A DNA stretch of 64,000 nt from positions 1 to 64,000 of the forward strand of contig JALEFZ010000056.1 of the NCBI GenBank assembly GCA_022760475.1, given 5' to 3'. How positions within the stretch are numbered: the stretch's first letter is position 1; every line of letters starts with the position of its first letter. The notes beneath the pieces were generated by a model. That model saw only the letters and a program-made list of their open reading frames with translations. It had not been told where the DNA came from and searched no databases. This document shows positions 53,093 through 62,103 of this stretch, one piece after another. The translations under genes were made by a program, and so were the position numbers. This DNA is from Bacteroidia bacterium. GTDB taxonomy: Bacteria > Bacteroidota > Bacteroidia > J057.

Positions 53093-54664
53093 ATGCCAAA
53101 AGAGGTACAAATAAGGATAAATCCTGAGGATTACGGCGATGAGCGAATCTGGAAGCTGCAAGCAGCCAGAAAGGCGGGACTAAAAGTGGAAGATATCAAG
53201 AGTATTGAATTACTGAGGAGGTCTGTTGACTCCAGGAAAAAAGCTGTATTTGTCCTAAAACTTAGGCTGAGCCTAAAAGGTGAGGAAGCTGACGTACTTG
53301 ATTCAAGTCTGGGTGTAGCTCTGAAGGATGTCTCTGATGCTCCAGAGGTTCATATTGTAGGCCTTGGCCCTGCCGGCTTATTTGCTGGCCTTCAATTAAT
53401 TGAAAAGGGATACAAACCCATCATACTAGAAAGAGGGAAAGATGTACGAGCCAGGCGTAGGGATTTGGCAGCTCTTAGCAAACATGGAATCGTCAATCCC
53501 GAAAGCAACTATTGCTTCGGGGAGGGTGGTGCCGGGACTTTTTCTGATGGCAAGCTCTATACCCGATCCACCAAAAGGGGAGATACCCGAAGGGTGTTGG
53601 ATACCCTGGTACAGTTTGGTGCAGTCAAAGACATTCTGATTGATTCTCACCCACACATTGGTACCAATAAGCTACCCAGGATCATCCAATCCATGCGGGA
53701 AGCGATTGTTGAAGCTGGTGGGGAGGTACTATTCGATACCAGGCTTAGCGGAATCAAGAAGGACAGTACAGGAGTGCAGGCCATTCAGTTGAATGACAAA
53801 GAATGGATTTCCTGTAACTCTTTGATATTGGCCACAGGCCATTCGGCCAGGGATGTATTCAGGCTCTTGCATCATGCGGATATTTTGATCGAGGCGAAGC
53901 CTTTTGCGCTTGGAGTTCGGGTGGAACATCCCCAGCACCTTATTGACAAGATACAATATCACATAAAAGGAGATCGAAATTTTCACTTACCAGCGGCCTC
54001 CTACTCTCTTGTCCAGCAAGTAGAAGGCAAGGGGGTATATTCCTTCTGCATGTGCCCGGGAGGCATCATTTGTCCTGCTGCAACATCGCCCGGGGAGCTT
54101 GTAGTCAACGGGTGGTCTCCTTCCAAGCGAAATTCCCCCTATGCCAACTCAGGTATGGTGGTTGAGATTTCACTTAAGGATATGGTAAACCCCATCGAGA
54201 ACCCTTTGGCGGGAATTGAATTTCAATCAAGGGTCGAAAAATTAGCATCTCGGTTAGGAGGCGGTAAACAAGTGGCTCCTGCCCAAGGGTTGGAAGATTT
54301 TGTTAAAGGCAAGTATTCAAAAAATATACCTAAAAGTTCATATATCCCCGGCCTCAATTCCGCTAAATTAGATGAAGTCTTGCCTGACTTTGTGTACGAA
54401 CGCCTGCAAGGAGGCTTCAGGGCATTTGGAAGAAGGCTAAAGGGCTTTCTAAGCAATGAAGCTGTAGCTGTGGCAACTGAATCCCGTACCTCATCCCCCG
54501 TCAGGATACCCCGAGACCGAGAAAGCCTGATGCATCCACAAGTAAATGGACTTTTCCCGTGTGGTGAAGGTGCAGGCTATGCTGGTGGGATCATGTCTGC
54601 TGCCATTGATGGGCAAAAATGTGCCCGGGCTGCGGTATCCTTCCTCGAAAAAGTAAAAAATTGA
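53093..54664 (+). CDS. FAD-dependent dehydrogenase of the COG2509 family
   Basis: A 523-residue flavoprotein. A ~90-residue N-terminal domain with a short basic pattern (RINPEDYGDERIWKLQAARK, SIELLRRSVDSRKKAVFVLKL) precedes the Rossmann motif GLGPAGLFAGLQLIEKGY. Downstream blocks NYCFGEGGAGTFSDGKLYTR and FCMCPGGIICPAATSPGELV are typical of the NAD(FAD)-utilizing dehydrogenase family COG2509. The C-terminal GEGAGYAGGIMSAAIDG is the flavin C-terminal motif. Physiological substrate unknown. A TACATTTG box lies directly before the ATG. Confidence 0.88.
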   Translation: MPKEVQIRINPEDYGDERIWKLQAARKAGLKVEDIKSIELLRRSVDSRKKAVFVLKLRLSLKGEEADVLDSSLGVALKDVSDAPEVHIVGLGPAGLFAGLQLIEKGYKPIILERGKDVRARRRDLAALSKHGIVNPESNYCFGEGGAGTFSDGKLYTRSTKRGDTRRVLDTLVQFGAVKDILIDSHPHIGTNKLPRIIQSMREAIVEAGGEVLFDTRLSGIKKDSTGVQAIQLNDKEWISCNSLILATGHSARDVFRLLHHADILIEAKPFALGVRVEHPQHLIDKIQYHIKGDRNFHLPAASYSLVQQVEGKGVYSFCMCPGGIICPAATSPGELVVNGWSPSKRNSPYANSGMVVEISLKDMVNPIENPLAGIEFQSRVEKLASRLGGGKQVAPAQGLEDFVKGKYSKNIPKSSYIPGLNSAKLDEVLPDFVYERLQGGFRAFGRRLKGFLSNEAVAVATESRTSSPVRIPRDRESLMHPQVNGLFPCGEGAGYAGGIMSAAIDGQKCARAAVSFLEKVKN

Positions 54665-54741
54665 GATTTTACCTAAACAACTATTTCCCTACATTTACAT
54701 AGGATCATATACCAATACTCCTATTTACCTAAAAATATCCT

Positions 54742-55803
54742 ATGTACACAAAAAAGGTTTACAAAGCCAAAGACATGGCCATGTGGACAAGGTACGAGAC
54801 TTTCTTGTTCCTTTTCCTGATTGTGGCTGTGGTTGGAGTTTTCCAATTTTTTAATTTAACCTGGCTCAAAATTCCCTGGACTCCCCTGGCCTTGATTGGT
54901 ACTGCAGTGGCCTTTGTGGTTGGTTTCCAAAACAATTCTGCTTATGGACGGATCTGGGAAGCCAGAAAAATATGGGGAGGGGTGGTAAATACTTCTCGCA
55001 CCTTTGGAATGTTTGTCCAGGACATGGTTACAAATGAACATGCAGGTGTCAAACTTTCAAAGGAAGAATTGTTTCATGAAGTCAAGACCTTGACCTACCG
55101 ACATATTGCCTGGATGACTGCCCTTCGCCATGCGATGAGAGCACCCAAGCCATGGGAAACCGTTACCCAGGAGAGATCCAACCGGGACTGGGAATCCATC
55201 ATGCGCCCTCCCGAAAGAGAATCCGATGTAGAGACAGACATGAAGCCCTACCTCAATGAGGAGGACATGAAGTATGTGATGAGCAAAAACAATAAACAGA
55301 CTGCCCTGCTCTACCTGCAATCTCACCACCTGAGAAGACTGAAAGAACATGGCTTGATTTGGGAATTCTCCTTCTTACAATTGGAAGGGGTACTTGAGGA
55401 ACTTTTTACCCTACAAGGTAAATCGGAGCGAATCAAAAACTTCCCTTATCCCAGGCACTTTGCCACCTTGAATCACTATTTCATGTGGATCTTTGTGCTT
55501 GTTCTCCCTTTTGCCATGGTTCCACAATTTATGGAGATTGGTAAGGACATCCAGGAATTATTCCCTGTACTCGGGCCGTGGTTTGTTTGGTTGACCGTTC
55601 CATTTTATGTCATTGTAGCCTGGATCTTCCATACCATGGAACGGATCGGCAGAACGGGAGAGAATCCTTTTGAGGGTTCTGCCAACGATGTCCCGATCTC
55701 AACGATCGCCAGAGGCATTGAAATCGACCTCCGACAAAATTTGGGAGAAACAAAAGAAGAAATTCCTGAACAATTCCCGGTCAAATACGATACACAGATG
55801 TAG
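54742..55803 (+). CDS. Bestrophin-family anion channel
   Basis: A 353-residue membrane protein of the bestrophin (UPF0187) family, chloride or other anion/cation channels that form pentamers. Seen features: an N-terminal membrane pair (about 22-55), the IGTAVAFVVGFQNNSAYGRIWEAR block (quoted here as AFVVGFQNNSAYGRIWEAR), a polar middle region and a second pair at ~245-300 ending in the conserved RIGRTGENPFEGSANDVP segment. The pore/neck residues cannot be assigned reliably. It has its own terminator, followed by an exported protein gene. Confidence 0.92.
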   Translation: MYTKKVYKAKDMAMWTRYETFLFLFLIVAVVGVFQFFNLTWLKIPWTPLALIGTAVAFVVGFQNNSAYGRIWEARKIWGGVVNTSRTFGMFVQDMVTNEHAGVKLSKEELFHEVKTLTYRHIAWMTALRHAMRAPKPWETVTQERSNRDWESIMRPPERESDVETDMKPYLNEEDMKYVMSKNNKQTALLYLQSHHLRRLKEHGLIWEFSFLQLEGVLEELFTLQGKSERIKNFPYPRHFATLNHYFMWIFVLVLPFAMVPQFMEIGKDIQELFPVLGPWFVWLTVPFYVIVAWIFHTMERIGRTGENPFEGSANDVPISTIARGIEIDLRQNLGETKEEIPEQFPVKYDTQM

Positions 55804-55812
55804 ATAAAAAAA

Positions 55813-55850
55813 AGGGGCCATCCACACTCGGGATTGGCTCCTGTTTTTTT
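55813..55850 (+). terminator. Terminator after the bestrophin gene
   Basis: AGGGGCCA (55813-55820) pairs with TGGCTCCT (55835-55842, one G-T), with TCC/GGA continuing the stem after a bulged T, and is followed by seven T residues. Confidence 0.82.
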
Positions 55851-55877
55851 GCAGGATGTTTACATGACCGAAGCTCA

Positions 55878-57767
55878 ATGAAAGTTTTATTTTCCTATAT
55901 TCTATTCATATTCAGCCTCTCCATGATACCGGCCCAGGACCTCAGTAAGGAAGATGCCTTGTCCGTAGCAGATAAGTTGGTGGAGAAGGAAATCCTCACA
56001 GAGCAGGGAGCAAGCATGCTCAAGAAAAAAATCGATGAGAAAAAATTCAGAAGGAGTAAAAGGGAAAGCTGGATAGATGGATCGACCTTTGAAAAAACTG
56101 AGCTGGCTCCATCTCATATCCTTATGTACCTATCAACTGCATTCTCCTCAGATTTTTATTATAGGACTGGGACTTATGAAGTTGAGAAGGTTTATCAAGA
56201 ACTGTTGGAAGGCCGTGACATGGAATCTCTGCTGAAAGCTGAAGAATGGGAAAAATATAATGAGGAAGTGATGAAGGAGGTCGAAAAGCGAATGAAAAAA
56301 TTTGAAGGAATAAAAATCGAGAAGCGAATTAAAAATGAGGAGACATTCAAAGTCGTTGAAGCACGCTCATTTATCTTTATACGAGGATTTCCTAAAGGCG
56401 TTTCTGAACTCTCAGGAATGAAGTTCATTGCGAATAGTAGGTCAGTTGGTGGAAAGACCCTTTCTCGAACTGCGAAGGACCTAAATGGTATCGGATTGAT
56501 TGACAGCACAACCCTTACAGATGCCCTTCAAAAAATAAATTCTCAATCCTTTAAAACTGAGGCTAAATTACTTGAATACCTAGAAGAAAAGGCTGCATTC
56601 CTTGAAGATTATGAAGAAAACAAATTAGAAGAGCAAAATTTCATCAAAGGCCTCCACCAACAAAAAATTCTTTCTGATGGCAAGTTGAAGGAGCTTTTGG
56701 ATTCTTCTTTAGAGAAAAAATTATACAACAAATTTGAACTGATTGGCTTTTGTGAAAAGGCAAAAATCTTTGAATTGGATCAATATCCTGAAGAGCCTGG
56801 CCTCGCATTTCAAAAATTCTTCATTGAAATCAGAAAGTTCATCCCGGGCTTCAATTTTACTGCCTTCGAAGCCAAGGTAATTGACATGCCTTCCCTTCCA
56901 GAAGATGAAAAATTTGAAAAGAGAATACAGATTTCCTTTCGTGTTTCTGACCAAAGATATTTCTCTGAAGGCCAGCTTGGCTATTTCCCCAAAAAGCCTA
57001 AGAAGAATCAGAAATCACAAAAAGTTAATGTCCCGGAACAGATTGTATTTGGTATAAACAAATTTTTGTCAGATCAGAATTCCCCCTACCGCCTTCATTT
57101 TGCCATAGATAAATTCTCCGGCGACTGGACCTTTGATATGGACAGGTTTGGAGTCATTCTGCTTTCAAAAGAGCAACTTGAAGCATGGGGCCATAACAAT
57201 GAAAGATTTCTAAGCATCCCCAATTTTGATAACCGCTTCAATAGGCATGGAATACAGAAAATCCTAAGCAGGTATAAGGAAATCGGACTCTTTGAGCATT
57301 TGAATGAAGAGGAATATCAACAAGGCCTCCATCAACTGTCCACATCAACCGTTGAATCCTTGCAGGATATACTCCTCGCATTTCCCAAGACAATAGTATA
57401 CTTCGACTGGGAAGCAGACAATCTTAAAAATCCTTATGAAGCATTAACCAAAGAATTTGGAGCAGCTTCAAGGGGAACCTTCACCCCATCCAATATTCAG
57501 GATGATTTTGATGAAAGTTGGGAGAAAGAATCGGTTAATTACTCCTTCGAATACAATGGCAAAGTATATAAGGAAAACTTGGTCATGCAATCAGATTGGT
57601 TGGACTCCAGCTTTATGAAACTGATCAACAAAGCCATGAAAGAGCAAAAAATTGAAGGAAAGTTTTATTATTGTCTTGAAAATGGGCAGGAAAATGGATT
57701 TATCTTCCTAAACTCAAGCCAATTTAAAATCCTCTCAAAAGAGCAAGCAGAGCTATTTCCTGATTAA
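55878..57767 (+). CDS. Exported protein of unknown function with a duplicated helical motif
   Basis: A 629-residue protein with a signal peptide (1-20, ending IPAQ). The protein is rich in charged residues and mixed alpha/beta. A motif EEQNFIKGLHQQ (251-262, with GLH at 258-260) recurs as NEEEYQQGLHQL (476-487), each preceded by a Leu-rich helix, so an internal duplication of ~225 residues is likely, and the N-terminal DLSKEDALSVADKLVEKEIL/TEQGASML may be a third, weaker copy. The C-terminus carries a mixed fold with SKEQAELF. No named family. Downstream of a bestrophin terminator, it is its own unit. Confidence 0.72.
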   Translation: MKVLFSYILFIFSLSMIPAQDLSKEDALSVADKLVEKEILTEQGASMLKKKIDEKKFRRSKRESWIDGSTFEKTELAPSHILMYLSTAFSSDFYYRTGTYEVEKVYQELLEGRDMESLLKAEEWEKYNEEVMKEVEKRMKKFEGIKIEKRIKNEETFKVVEARSFIFIRGFPKGVSELSGMKFIANSRSVGGKTLSRTAKDLNGIGLIDSTTLTDALQKINSQSFKTEAKLLEYLEEKAAFLEDYEENKLEEQNFIKGLHQQKILSDGKLKELLDSSLEKKLYNKFELIGFCEKAKIFELDQYPEEPGLAFQKFFIEIRKFIPGFNFTAFEAKVIDMPSLPEDEKFEKRIQISFRVSDQRYFSEGQLGYFPKKPKKNQKSQKVNVPEQIVFGINKFLSDQNSPYRLHFAIDKFSGDWTFDMDRFGVILLSKEQLEAWGHNNERFLSIPNFDNRFNRHGIQKILSRYKEIGLFEHLNEEEYQQGLHQLSTSTVESLQDILLAFPKTIVYFDWEADNLKNPYEALTKEFGAASRGTFTPSNIQDDFDESWEKESVNYSFEYNGKVYKENLVMQSDWLDSSFMKLINKAMKEQKIEGKFYYCLENGQENGFIFLNSSQFKILSKEQAELFPD

Positions 57768-57923
57768 TTGTTATTGATTCTCATGTATCTAGTAATCCAA
57801 TAATTGAATTTGATCATTGAACTTTCTGAGGAAGAAAAGGCAAAAGAGTAAAAACTGAACATTTGTTAAGAAAATTGCCAGCAAAGAACCTCAATTTGGG
57901 ATTGTTGATTAAATCCAAAGAAA

Positions 57924-58874
57924 ATGAAAGAAGAACTTCATGTCGTATTAGGTGCCGGAGGAGGTAGCGGGCAAGCTGTCGTCGAGGAGCTGAAAACTAG
58001 ATTCTTACCCTACCGAGCGGTAACACGCTCGGGTCGCAATAACACTTTCGCCTCAGATGTGCTTGATAAAGCCCAAACCTTAAACTCAATAGAGGGTGCA
58101 TCCCATGTATATCTTTGCATTGGCTTTCCATACAAAAAGGAGGTTTGGGATAAGAAATTCGAGATCATGATGGAAAATGTAATCAATGCTTGTGAGGTCC
58201 ATCAAGCCAAACTGATCTTCCTTGACAACATTTATATGTATGGCCCTAGCCCTTTGGCTGTTCCTTTTGACGAAACCCATCCCAGAAATCCTTCAGGAAT
58301 AAAGGGAAAAGCCAGAAAACGTACGACGGATCTTTTGTTGAAAGCAATGGCGGAAGGACGGCTTGAGGCATTGATTGCCCGCTCAGCGGATTTTTTTGGT
58401 CCCGGCGCGGTAAACAGTACCATTTACCTATCTTTCCTTCAAAGAATGCTCCAAAATAAGCCTCCACAGTGGCTTGGTAAGCCTGATGTCCAGCACACCT
58501 TCGCAAATATTGCAGATAATGGACGTGCCATGCTTGCCCTGGCCATGGAGGAAGATTGTTACGGACAAGAATGGCACTTGCCCGTTGGTGAGCCGATCAA
58601 TGTCCACGAAATTGTAGAGATGCTGAATCAGGAACTGGGTACCCAATTCAAAGTACAGGTACTTCCGACATTTATGAGGAAATTGTTGGCTATGTTTGTC
58701 TCCCCAATTAAGGAATTGGAGGAAGTAATCTATATGTTTCAGGAAGATTATGTAATGTCTTATGAAAAATTCCGCAGCAGATTTCCTGATTTCAAAGTTC
58801 AGAGCAATCGAGAAAGTTTAAAAACCATGATCAACTGGTTTCAAAAAAATTCCGAAAAAAAAGGAAACTTATAG
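57924..58874 (+). CDS. NAD(P)-binding epimerase/dehydratase-like protein
   Basis: A 316-residue atypical extended short-chain dehydrogenase-like protein. The nucleotide-binding motif GAGGGSG (11-17) is followed by the family pattern (VYLCIGFPYKKEVWDKKFE, LIFLDNIYMYGPSPLAVPF), then an active-site-like GKARKRTTDLLLKAM and RSADFFGPGAVNSTIY. The Tyr of the usual YxxxK motif is not present in standard form, so catalysis may differ or it may bind nucleotides only. The C-terminal ~100 residues bind substrate in related proteins. The ATG follows a gap of 156 bp from the previous gene. Substrate unknown. Confidence 0.82.
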   Translation: MKEELHVVLGAGGGSGQAVVEELKTRFLPYRAVTRSGRNNTFASDVLDKAQTLNSIEGASHVYLCIGFPYKKEVWDKKFEIMMENVINACEVHQAKLIFLDNIYMYGPSPLAVPFDETHPRNPSGIKGKARKRTTDLLLKAMAEGRLEALIARSADFFGPGAVNSTIYLSFLQRMLQNKPPQWLGKPDVQHTFANIADNGRAMLALAMEEDCYGQEWHLPVGEPINVHEIVEMLNQELGTQFKVQVLPTFMRKLLAMFVSPIKELEEVIYMFQEDYVMSYEKFRSRFPDFKVQSNRESLKTMINWFQKNSEKKGNL

Positions 58875-58943
58875 GGTCATAAGCAAGTATCTTTACAACA
58901 AATGAACGGGGACTTATACTAAAAGTCCATAACCGACCCGAAT

Positions 58944-59435
58944 ATGGCAGAATCTCTTGCACTTACACCACAAGCTACCAAGGAGGAAAGATATAAGGAA
59001 CTACTTCCACAGATAAAGGCGGTGATTGAAGTAGAGGAAGACCTTGTGGCTAACCTTGCCAACATCTCGGCTATGCTCAAAGAAGCTTTTGATTTCTTCT
59101 GGGTAGGCTTTTATATAAATAAGGAGGACGAATTGGTCTTGGGACCTTTCCAAGGACCATTGGCATGTACCAGAATTTCATTTGAAAAGGGAGTTTGCGG
59201 CGCAGTTGCTTCTCAGCAAAGAACCATCGTCGTACCTGACGTCAATCGTTTTCCAGGCCATATTGCTTGTTCTAGCGCCTCAAAATCGGAAATTGTGGTT
59301 CCACTGGTAGTGGGTGGCCATACGAAGATGGTTCTGGATGTAGATTCTGATCTATTGGACGATTTCGACGAAACCGATGCCAAATACCTCGAAGAGGTCA
59401 TGGATGTGGTGAAGAGCATTCACTTTCCGATTTGA
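58944..59435 (+). CDS. msrC: Free methionine-(R)-sulfoxide reductase (GAF-domain fRMsr)
   Basis: A 163-residue single GAF-domain enzyme that reduces free methionine-(R)-sulfoxide, protecting against oxidants. The three cysteines C75 (LACTRI), C85 (GVCGAV) and C109 (HIACSS) have exactly the spacing (10 and 24) of C84/C94/C118 of the E. coli enzyme, and NRFPGHIAC and SKSEIVVPLVV match the family. The gene is 69 bp after the epimerase-like gene, in the same direction, and convergent with the DivIVA gene. Confidence 0.93.
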   Translation: MAESLALTPQATKEERYKELLPQIKAVIEVEEDLVANLANISAMLKEAFDFFWVGFYINKEDELVLGPFQGPLACTRISFEKGVCGAVASQQRTIVVPDVNRFPGHIACSSASKSEIVVPLVVGGHTKMVLDVDSDLLDDFDETDAKYLEEVMDVVKSIHFPI

Positions 59436-59476
59436 TTGGAGCGATGTAAAGGCATATCGCTTAAGTTTGCTTGACC

Positions 59477-60058
59477 TTATAGTTCGTCAGTGATGTCATC
59501 TACCAGGTTGGAGCTGGAGGTGCCGTTCTCGGATGGGACGGAGTCAAAAAAGCTCTTGCTAGTCCTCGAGGAATTTTCTGTAAGCCTTAATTCCTCTTCA
59601 TGTGCAGGAAGCTCATCGTGTTCAAACATATTGACATGATCCATCTGCGTTTTGAGGAAACCTTGGAGTTGGGAAAGAAACTTGTTTCGGTATCTCGTCA
59701 ATTCGGTAATTTCCCTTTGGATCTGATTGCGATCCTCCACCCCTTTGCGAACAATCTCTTGCGCCCTGGCTTCAGCCTCTCTGAGCCTTAGCTCTGCCTT
59801 TTGGCGAGCGTTCTCCATGGTGTCTCTTGAAGACTGCTCGGCCTGCATCAAGGTTTTGTGGAGAATATCCTCCACTTCTTTCAAGGTATTATAGTTGTTC
59901 TGGATTTTTTCCAGTTCATCTTTCAATTTGCGATACTCCTCCAACTGCACTTCCCACTCCTTGGACAATGCAACCAAGAAGGCGTCCACTTCTTCCTTGT
60001 CGTATCCACGCAAAGCCCGCTTGAATTTTTGTTGTCTAATTTCAATAGGAGTAATCAT
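59477..60058 (-). CDS. DivIVA-domain coiled-coil protein
   Basis: A 193-residue protein. The N-terminal DivIVA motif ITPIEIRQQKFKRALRGYDK EEVDAFL (quoted as ITPIEIRQQKF and GYDKEEVDAFL) is complete, followed by a long coiled coil (about 30-140) with frequent Glu, Gln and Leu. The C-terminal ~50 residues are acidic and probably disordered. DivIVA homologues bind curved membrane and organise growth or septum machinery. In Bacteroidota their role is less clear. It is convergent with msrC, 41 bp apart, and upstream of it, in the same direction, is the WD40 gene. Confidence 0.9.
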   Translation of the reverse strand: MITPIEIRQQKFKRALRGYDKEEVDAFLVALSKEWEVQLEEYRKLKDELEKIQNNYNTLKEVEDILHKTLMQAEQSSRDTMENARQKAELRLREAEARAQEIVRKGVEDRNQIQREITELTRYRNKFLSQLQGFLKTQMDHVNMFEHDELPAHEEELRLTENSSRTSKSFFDSVPSENGTSSSNLVDDITDEL

Positions 60059-60189
60059 AAAAAGTCGTATTCTAATAATTTACAAATATACGTTAAAAGT
60101 TGAAACGCGTGAAAAAGCCTTAATATTTGGAAAATGCAACTGAAAAAACCATTTATCTCCTTAATATTACGCCTTTTGCTTGCTTTCGT

Positions 60190-61119
60190 TTATGCCTCTA
60201 GCGTTAACTTCCAACGTAGTATCTTCCTATCATCCCCACAAGAAATAAAGCTGTTATCTGATTTTAGCCAAAAAATCTTATTCACACTATGGGTATGGGC
60301 CTGGTTTCGCAGGAAGTCAATGACCTTGAGGAGGCTAAAATCATAAGCATCCCAAAGCTTGATGGTTTTATCCCTACTTGCTGTCAAAAAGTAATTCCCA
60401 TCTGGTGAAAGCGCGAAATAGTTGATGGTAAAATTGTGGGCAGGAACCGAGCGAATCTGGCTATGACTATTTTGTAAATCCCAAACATTAAAATGAGCAT
60501 CTCTGGAACCCGACAATAGATATTTCCCATCTGGGTGGAGCAAAAGAGAAAAAACCGAATTGTTGTGAGCGCTCCACTTATTGAGAATTTTCCCTTGGAG
60601 GGAATCAAATTCGTAGATGTAGTTGTCGCTTGCTCCAATGTAGTACCTTCCCTCATTCAAAGCAGGAATCATGATGCGGAGATTTTCCTCTGTAAGCCTT
60701 CCGAAAAAATGCTCCTTCCCATTACGGGTATCCATACATGTTAGGAAGCCACCACCCTGGCAAATCCAGATAAAATCACCCTCTGAATGCAAATGATAAA
60801 TAGAATCGGCGGTTTTACGTACCGTCTGTAAAAGTTTTTTGTCTATCAGGTCATAAACATAAAGGGTCCCATCACTGCTACCGGCAAACAAAAGTCCTCC
60901 ATCCTCAGAAATCGCTAGGCTATATACCGCCCTATCGCTTCGCAGCAGTGCAACAGCATCTGGCGATTCCTGGCTCAAATCCCACTGAGCTATGATCCCA
61001 TCATCCCCTGAACTATAGAGGAAACTCTCTTCACGATCGTGGGCAAGGGCAAAAACCGATCCTGTATGCCCTTTGTATGAGGCAATTTGCTCAACCTGAA
61101 TATGCTTTTTTCCTGACAC
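60190..61119 (-). CDS. WD40-repeat beta-propeller protein
   Basis: A 309-residue propeller of about seven WD40 blades, several with the typical ending (GHTGSVFALAHDREESFLYS, GDDGIIAQWDL, LLSGSRDAHFNVWDLQ, FLTASRDKTIKLWDA, SCGDDRKILRWKL). No signal or membrane segment, so cytoplasmic scaffold or interaction role. The start appears to be GTG (61119), as no ATG is in frame before the first blade. Upstream of divIVA in the same direction, 131 bp apart. Intergenic 61120-61344 shows no gene. Confidence 0.88.
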   Translation of the reverse strand: MSGKKHIQVEQIASYKGHTGSVFALAHDREESFLYSSGDDGIIAQWDLSQESPDAVALLRSDRAVYSLAISEDGGLLFAGSSDGTLYVYDLIDKKLLQTVRKTADSIYHLHSEGDFIWICQGGGFLTCMDTRNGKEHFFGRLTEENLRIMIPALNEGRYYIGASDNYIYEFDSLQGKILNKWSAHNNSVFSLLLHPDGKYLLSGSRDAHFNVWDLQNSHSQIRSVPAHNFTINYFALSPDGNYFLTASRDKTIKLWDAYDFSLLKVIDFLRNQAHTHSVNKIFWLKSDNSFISCGDDRKILRWKLTLEA

Positions 61120-61344
61120 AAAATTTTGGATAAAAGGGTGGATTTGCTGCGAAGGTCTTAATTATTCCTCAATTAGAAAAAATTGGTCTAATCACCAAAA
61201 TTGAATACCCAGCCTTCAAATTGGCAAAAAATATTATTTAAATAGCCTTATTGATATCTATTTGTATAAATCCTCAATCACCCGAGCCCTTATTCAATTT
61301 TCCATACACCCTTAATCGCTCATCAAGGTATTTTTGAATAAGAA

Positions 61345-62058
61345 ATGATACAAATGAATATATACAAATCACTTTACTCAGTTTCTCTCTTTTTCTCTTT
61401 GACCATTCTTTGCCTTATGCTCAACTCATGTGCAATAGAGGGCTTGGAGAGGGGAAAAACTACGATAAGTCTAACAATTACCCACCCGGTAACAGGTATG
61501 CCAATTGATAGTGTTCCTGTTTCTGTAAGGGGATTTTCCAATACTCTCCTGGGTAATGACGCTCATCATGTAGCGGACGAATGGACAGATAAAAATGGAG
61601 AGTTTAGCATCACTTTCGATGCCTTATCTTCCATGTATTATGAATTACGGACTTCCAATTTCAAGAAAAAATCAACTGACCCTTATGATTTTATTGCTTG
61701 CGGAGATAAAAGAATTCCAATCAAAAAAGGTGAAGACCAATCCTTTGAGATGAAGACCTATGACTTGATCGAGATATTTTGGCAAATGAAACCAGATCCT
61801 AATTTAGCCAAAATTGATTCCATGAAGTTTACAGCCCCGCTTGACTTGGTAGGAGGCTGCACATCTCACCTATCCAAATTCACCATTTACGATCCTGAAA
61901 ATGAAGCATCTGCCTTATTGGATGGCTATAAAGTCAACTGGCTTACAGGCCCACAGACGATTAGGTTAGAAGTGAGTAGGGAGGGAAAAACAGAAATCAT
62001 TGAGCGTTTCCTGAATATAGAAAAAGGAAAGAAAAACGAGATCAGGATAATTTATTGA
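61345..62058 (+). CDS. Lipoprotein of unknown function
   Basis: A 237-residue protein with a lipoprotein signal ending LNSC (Cys29). The mature part begins with a likely beta-sandwich carboxypeptidase-regulatory-like pattern (TISLTITHPVTGMPIDSVPV, TDKNGEFSITFDALSS), followed by a second beta-rich part with three Cys (ACGDKR, GGCTSHL). Such small surface lipoproteins are common and usually unnamed. Convergent with the methyltransferase gene; stop-to-stop gap 45 bp. The ATG three codons in (61354) is an equally good start. Confidence 0.75.
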   Translation: MIQMNIYKSLYSVSLFFSLTILCLMLNSCAIEGLERGKTTISLTITHPVTGMPIDSVPVSVRGFSNTLLGNDAHHVADEWTDKNGEFSITFDALSSMYYELRTSNFKKKSTDPYDFIACGDKRIPIKKGEDQSFEMKTYDLIEIFWQMKPDPNLAKIDSMKFTAPLDLVGGCTSHLSKFTIYDPENEASALLDGYKVNWLTGPQTIRLEVSREGKTEIIERFLNIEKGKKNEIRIIY

Positions 62059-62103
62059 AAGGGAAATCTGTCAGTTGCCGGGAAAAATAAGCTGCGCCAA
62101 AGA

